Part shown: in pieces, positions 4,971-7,365 of the stretch
Numbering within the stretch: position 1 is the first letter of the stretch
How the letters are laid out: every line of letters starts with the position of its first letter
NCBI GenBank assembly: GCA_021808205.1
Contig: JAKBCD010000076.1
Coordinates: 1 to 7,365 of the forward strand
DNA: 7,365 bases
From: Pseudomonadota bacterium
GTDB taxonomy: Bacteria > Pseudomonadota > Alphaproteobacteria > Acetobacterales > Acetobacteraceae
Direction: 5' to 3'
Notes under the pieces: generated by a model
The model's input: only the letters and a program-made list of their open reading frames with translations
Databases searched by the model: none
What the model was told of the DNA's origin: nothing
Program-made: the position numbers and the translations under genes

Positions 4971-7340
4971 TTAGAACGAGGAGCCGTAACCGATTGGCAC
5001 GCTCACCGAGCCGAAGGCGGAGAAGCCGGTCAGGCGGTAATAGAGCAGATCGCCGACGCCATTGGTGCCGTTATCGAAGATGATCTGCTTCTGATTGGTG
5101 ATGTTGTTCAGATTCAACTTCACCTCGATCGGTTCCTTGGCGGGATTGTCGTGATTGAAGGTGTAAGCAAGCGTCACATTCACGACATTATACGGATCGT
5201 ACCAGCCACCGGGAGACTTACCAGCAGCCGGGCTGCCCTCAGCCGCACCATTGGCGATGTTCACGCCGGTGTTGCCGGAGTATTGGCCACCTGTCCACTG
5301 GTCGATCACCGCGGCGTAATAGCCGTTGGCGTTATAGATGGCGCCAAAATTGGCAGTGCCTTGCGGCGCGTTGGTGATCTTGATGTTGGTGGAGGTCTGG
5401 AAAGCCTGATTGTAACCAGCATTGCCAAACAGCGTGACGCCATTGCCGAAGCTATACGCTGCCTCGCCCTCAATGCCGCGATAGATCACGCCGCCCTGGT
5501 TCACAAACACCTTCTGCGGCGTATTGAAGCCCGGGATCGTCATAGTGACTTTGTTGATAAAGTTCTGGAAGTGGATGTTGTACACATCCCCCGACAAAGC
5601 CAAATGTTCGTCTTGATAGTTAAGGCCACCCTGGAAATTGATGGTGCTTTGGGGCTGCACGCTCTCTATTCCCGGATTGTTGATATATAGGGTGTTCAGG
5701 TTAGGCGCCAGGAAGCCTTCCGCCGCCTGTACATAGCCAGACATGTTCGGGGTGAACTCATACCGGGCCTCGAACGAAGGCAGCAGCTTCTGCCAGTTAT
5801 GTGTGTAACCCGTCAGAAGTTCGGTTTTCTGGTTCACCTGCGCGTTCAAGGCACGGCGGAAATAGGACCACTTCAGACCGGCTGTCAGCGTCAGTCCATC
5901 GATCGGCTTCCAATCCACCGCGCCATAAGGCTGGAAGGTATAAAGCTGGTTATGCTGCAAACGCTCGATGGAGCCATTCTGGTTGGTTGGCGTAATCTGG
6001 CCGCCATTGCTGTCCGCCGGGTCATAATTGATGGCGTTGCCATTGGTGATCGAGACGTTCTGCACGAAGCGCGTGTTCACCTGATGGTCGAACCAGAAAC
6101 CGGTCTTGATGTCGCCCCAACCGAACTCTTTCTGCAACCGCTGAATGGTGCCAACGGAACGGTATGTCATCAAGAAGGTCTGGCCGGGAATGCCAGGAAT
6201 GGGCGTGCCGCCGGGGGTTAGCACAACCTCGTTCGGTACACCCGCGCCAGCCGGATTGTTTACCGGAAATAACGAGGTTCCAGCGCTGGCCTGCGTGAAG
6301 CCATCACCCAGCGTGTCGTTCGGGTCATCGCCGTTCAGATCGTGGTGATAATAGGCGTAGGTGTAGATTTTGCCATCGTAAAGGAAGCCATCACCGAGGG
6401 CGGATTGCAGATCCGCGTAGCTCATATCGGTGGTGATACGGTCTGAATTATACTTGTAATAGGCCTGGGAATTCGGATTGCCGCTGAGGCCGTAGTTCCA
6501 GCCTTGAGTCGCCATCTGCGAAAGCGTCGCACCATAAGGCGGATTTTGATAAAGCTGGTCATAGTCGGACATCAGGGTCAGCGTGGTGCTGGCGCTCAGC
6601 GGAATCACCACCTTGCCATAGTAGTTGCTACGCTCCTGGTTGGCGTTCGTCAAAGCACCATCACTCTTGATATGCTCAGCCACGAACACACCGGACGCGC
6701 CGTTGAGAGAGGGAATGGAGCCGGTATCCAGACGAATGCTGTTATCAGACGTGTTGTAGCTGCCATAGGAACTGTTGAGCGTGAGGCCGGTTTTAGCCGC
6801 CGGGTTGATGGTGCGCAGCGAAATGGTGCCACCGAAGGTTGCGTCACCCACCGTATCCGCACCGCCGGGGCCGCGGTCCACAATCGTCTGGCCAAGCAGG
6901 CTGTTGGTGAAGAACGACGTGGAGTGATGGGTAAAGTCGTTGGAGTCACCAAAAGGAATGCCATCGAAGGTGACGTTGTACTGGCCATCACTGAAGCCGC
7001 GGATGGTGGGGCCTGCGTTTTCCGCCAAGCCCGGGCCGTTCGGGTCGATCACGCTGACAGAGGGTGTCAGGCGGGCGATGTCGGCCCAGCTCTGTGTACC
7101 GGTGAGCAGCTTATCAACCGTATGCTTGTCCACCACCGATGTCGGCTGCGTGGAATGGAGCGGCGCCTTGGACGGTGATTCATACGGCGCGGTGCCCGGC
7201 GTGTTGACCAAGTTAGATGCGTTATTCGTGCCTGTGGCAAGAACCGAACCCAAGTCGAGGTTAACCGGCGTATTGGCGGTCTGCGCCATGGCAGCGGGCA
7301 TAACCGCGAAGCTGGCGAGGCCGATATAAAGACTGCGCAT
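4971..7340 (-). CDS. TonB-dependent outer-membrane receptor
   Basis: Ligand-gated outer-membrane importer, 789 residues from the ATG at 7340, typical for the family. Residues 1-19 form a signal peptide ending AMA, followed by Gln20. A TonB-box-like segment LDLGSVLATG is at 28-37. The plug domain covers about 60-177: DIARLTPSVSV (87-97), IRGF (113-116), VDRGPGGADTVGDATFGGTISL (154-175). The rest is a beta barrel with alternating aromatic strands, ending in FSAFGSVSVPIGYGSSF with the terminal Phe expected by the BAM machinery. There is no extra N-terminal STN signalling domain, so FecI/FecR-type control is not expected. A His pair sits in the plug (NDFTHHS, 134-140), and an acidic segment HHDLNGDDPND is at 332-342. 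No ribosome-binding site is seen before the ATG, and the frame stays open to the window edge, so the true start may be further upstream. The ligand is not recognisable; iron or a metal chelate is the family default. Confidence 0.92.
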   Translation of the reverse strand: MRSLYIGLASFAVMPAAMAQTANTPVNLDLGSVLATGTNNASNLVNTPGTAPYESPSKAPLHSTQPTSVVDKHTVDKLLTGTQSWADIARLTPSVSVIDPNGPGLAENAGPTIRGFSDGQYNVTFDGIPFGDSNDFTHHSTSFFTNSLLGQTIVDRGPGGADTVGDATFGGTISLRTINPAAKTGLTLNSSYGSYNTSDNSIRLDTGSIPSLNGASGVFVAEHIKSDGALTNANQERSNYYGKVVIPLSASTTLTLMSDYDQLYQNPPYGATLSQMATQGWNYGLSGNPNSQAYYKYNSDRITTDMSYADLQSALGDGFLYDGKIYTYAYYHHDLNGDDPNDTLGDGFTQASAGTSLFPVNNPAGAGVPNEVVLTPGGTPIPGIPGQTFLMTYRSVGTIQRLQKEFGWGDIKTGFWFDHQVNTRFVQNVSITNGNAINYDPADSNGGQITPTNQNGSIERLQHNQLYTFQPYGAVDWKPIDGLTLTAGLKWSYFRRALNAQVNQKTELLTGYTHNWQKLLPSFEARYEFTPNMSGYVQAAEGFLAPNLNTLYINNPGIESVQPQSTINFQGGLNYQDEHLALSGDVYNIHFQNFINKVTMTIPGFNTPQKVFVNQGGVIYRGIEGEAAYSFGNGVTLFGNAGYNQAFQTSTNIKITNAPQGTANFGAIYNANGYYAAVIDQWTGGQYSGNTGVNIANGAAEGSPAAGKSPGGWYDPYNVVNVTLAYTFNHDNPAKEPIEVKLNLNNITNQKQIIFDNGTNGVGDLLYYRLTGFSAFGSVSVPIGYGSSF

Positions 7341-7358
7341 GGAACAAACGTTGCGCAG
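7333..7358. promoter_or_regulatory. Inverted repeat spanning the apparent receptor start codon
   Basis: CTGCGCA (7333-7339) and TGCGCAG (7352-7358) form a perfect 7-bp inverted repeat with a 12-nt spacer. In the minus-strand RNA the hairpin would bury part of the ATG at 7340, and there is no Shine-Dalgarno sequence in its loop. It could be a translation-control hairpin or an operator, or simply coding sequence if the gene starts further upstream. Confidence 0.25.
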
Positions 7359-7365
7359 AGCGGAT

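Noticed and set aside
4896..5690. Long plus-strand open frame (264 codons) opposite the receptor 3' end
   Set aside because: It lies antisense to a receptor with strong family features, and its translation shows no recognisable domain; it is a shadow frame of the receptor.
6504..7178. Plus-strand open frame (224 codons) opposite the receptor plug region
   Set aside because: It is a shadow of the plug and first barrel strands, with no ribosome-binding site of note or domain match.

Overview
This 7.4-kb window carries one block of seven genes, all read on the minus strand, so transcription runs from the right edge to the left edge. In transcription order they are: a TonB-dependent outer-membrane receptor, exbB, exbD, tonB, a periplasmic substrate-binding protein, a two-domain (about 12-helix) ABC permease, and an ABC ATPase cut by the left edge. 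I see no plus-strand gene, RNA gene, CRISPR array or mobile element.

The organism is a Gram-negative, moderately GC-rich proteobacterium, because it has an outer-membrane receptor and a TonB complex. The style of the receptor and of the compact exbB-exbD-tonB set suggests an alphaproteobacterium, perhaps of the Acetobacteraceae. That placement is from family resemblance only and is not proven by the window.

Layout: 4971-7340 receptor (reading frame open to the right edge, no convincing ribosome-binding site at the apparent ATG); 4843-4970 the only sizeable intergenic gap (128 bp), with a 29-nt hairpin and a separate 16-nt near-perfect palindrome that looks like an operator; 4165-4842 exbB; 3747-4157 exbD; 3014-3733 tonB; 1958-2974 binding protein; 411-1961 permease; 1-414 ATPase. 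Spacing is tight: 7 bp exbB/exbD, 13 bp exbD/tonB, 39 bp tonB/binding protein, then two 4-base ATGA stop/start overlaps within the ABC cassette.

Together the genes would form a full import route. The receptor takes a ligand across the outer membrane using proton-motive force relayed by ExbB-ExbD-TonB, the binding protein captures it in the periplasm, and the ABC transporter takes it into the cytoplasm. Most TonB-linked siderophore, haem and cobalamin systems use FecCD/BtuCD-type permeases. Here the inner-membrane part is instead of the FbpABC/AfuABC (ferric ion, thiamine, phosphonate) type. Iron or another metal is the leading guess for the substrate, but the binding protein lacks the adjacent Tyr-Tyr pair of classical FbpA, so the ligand is open. 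TonB and ExbB also show substitutions at positions important for energy coupling in E. coli (His20 to Glu, Glu176 to Asp).
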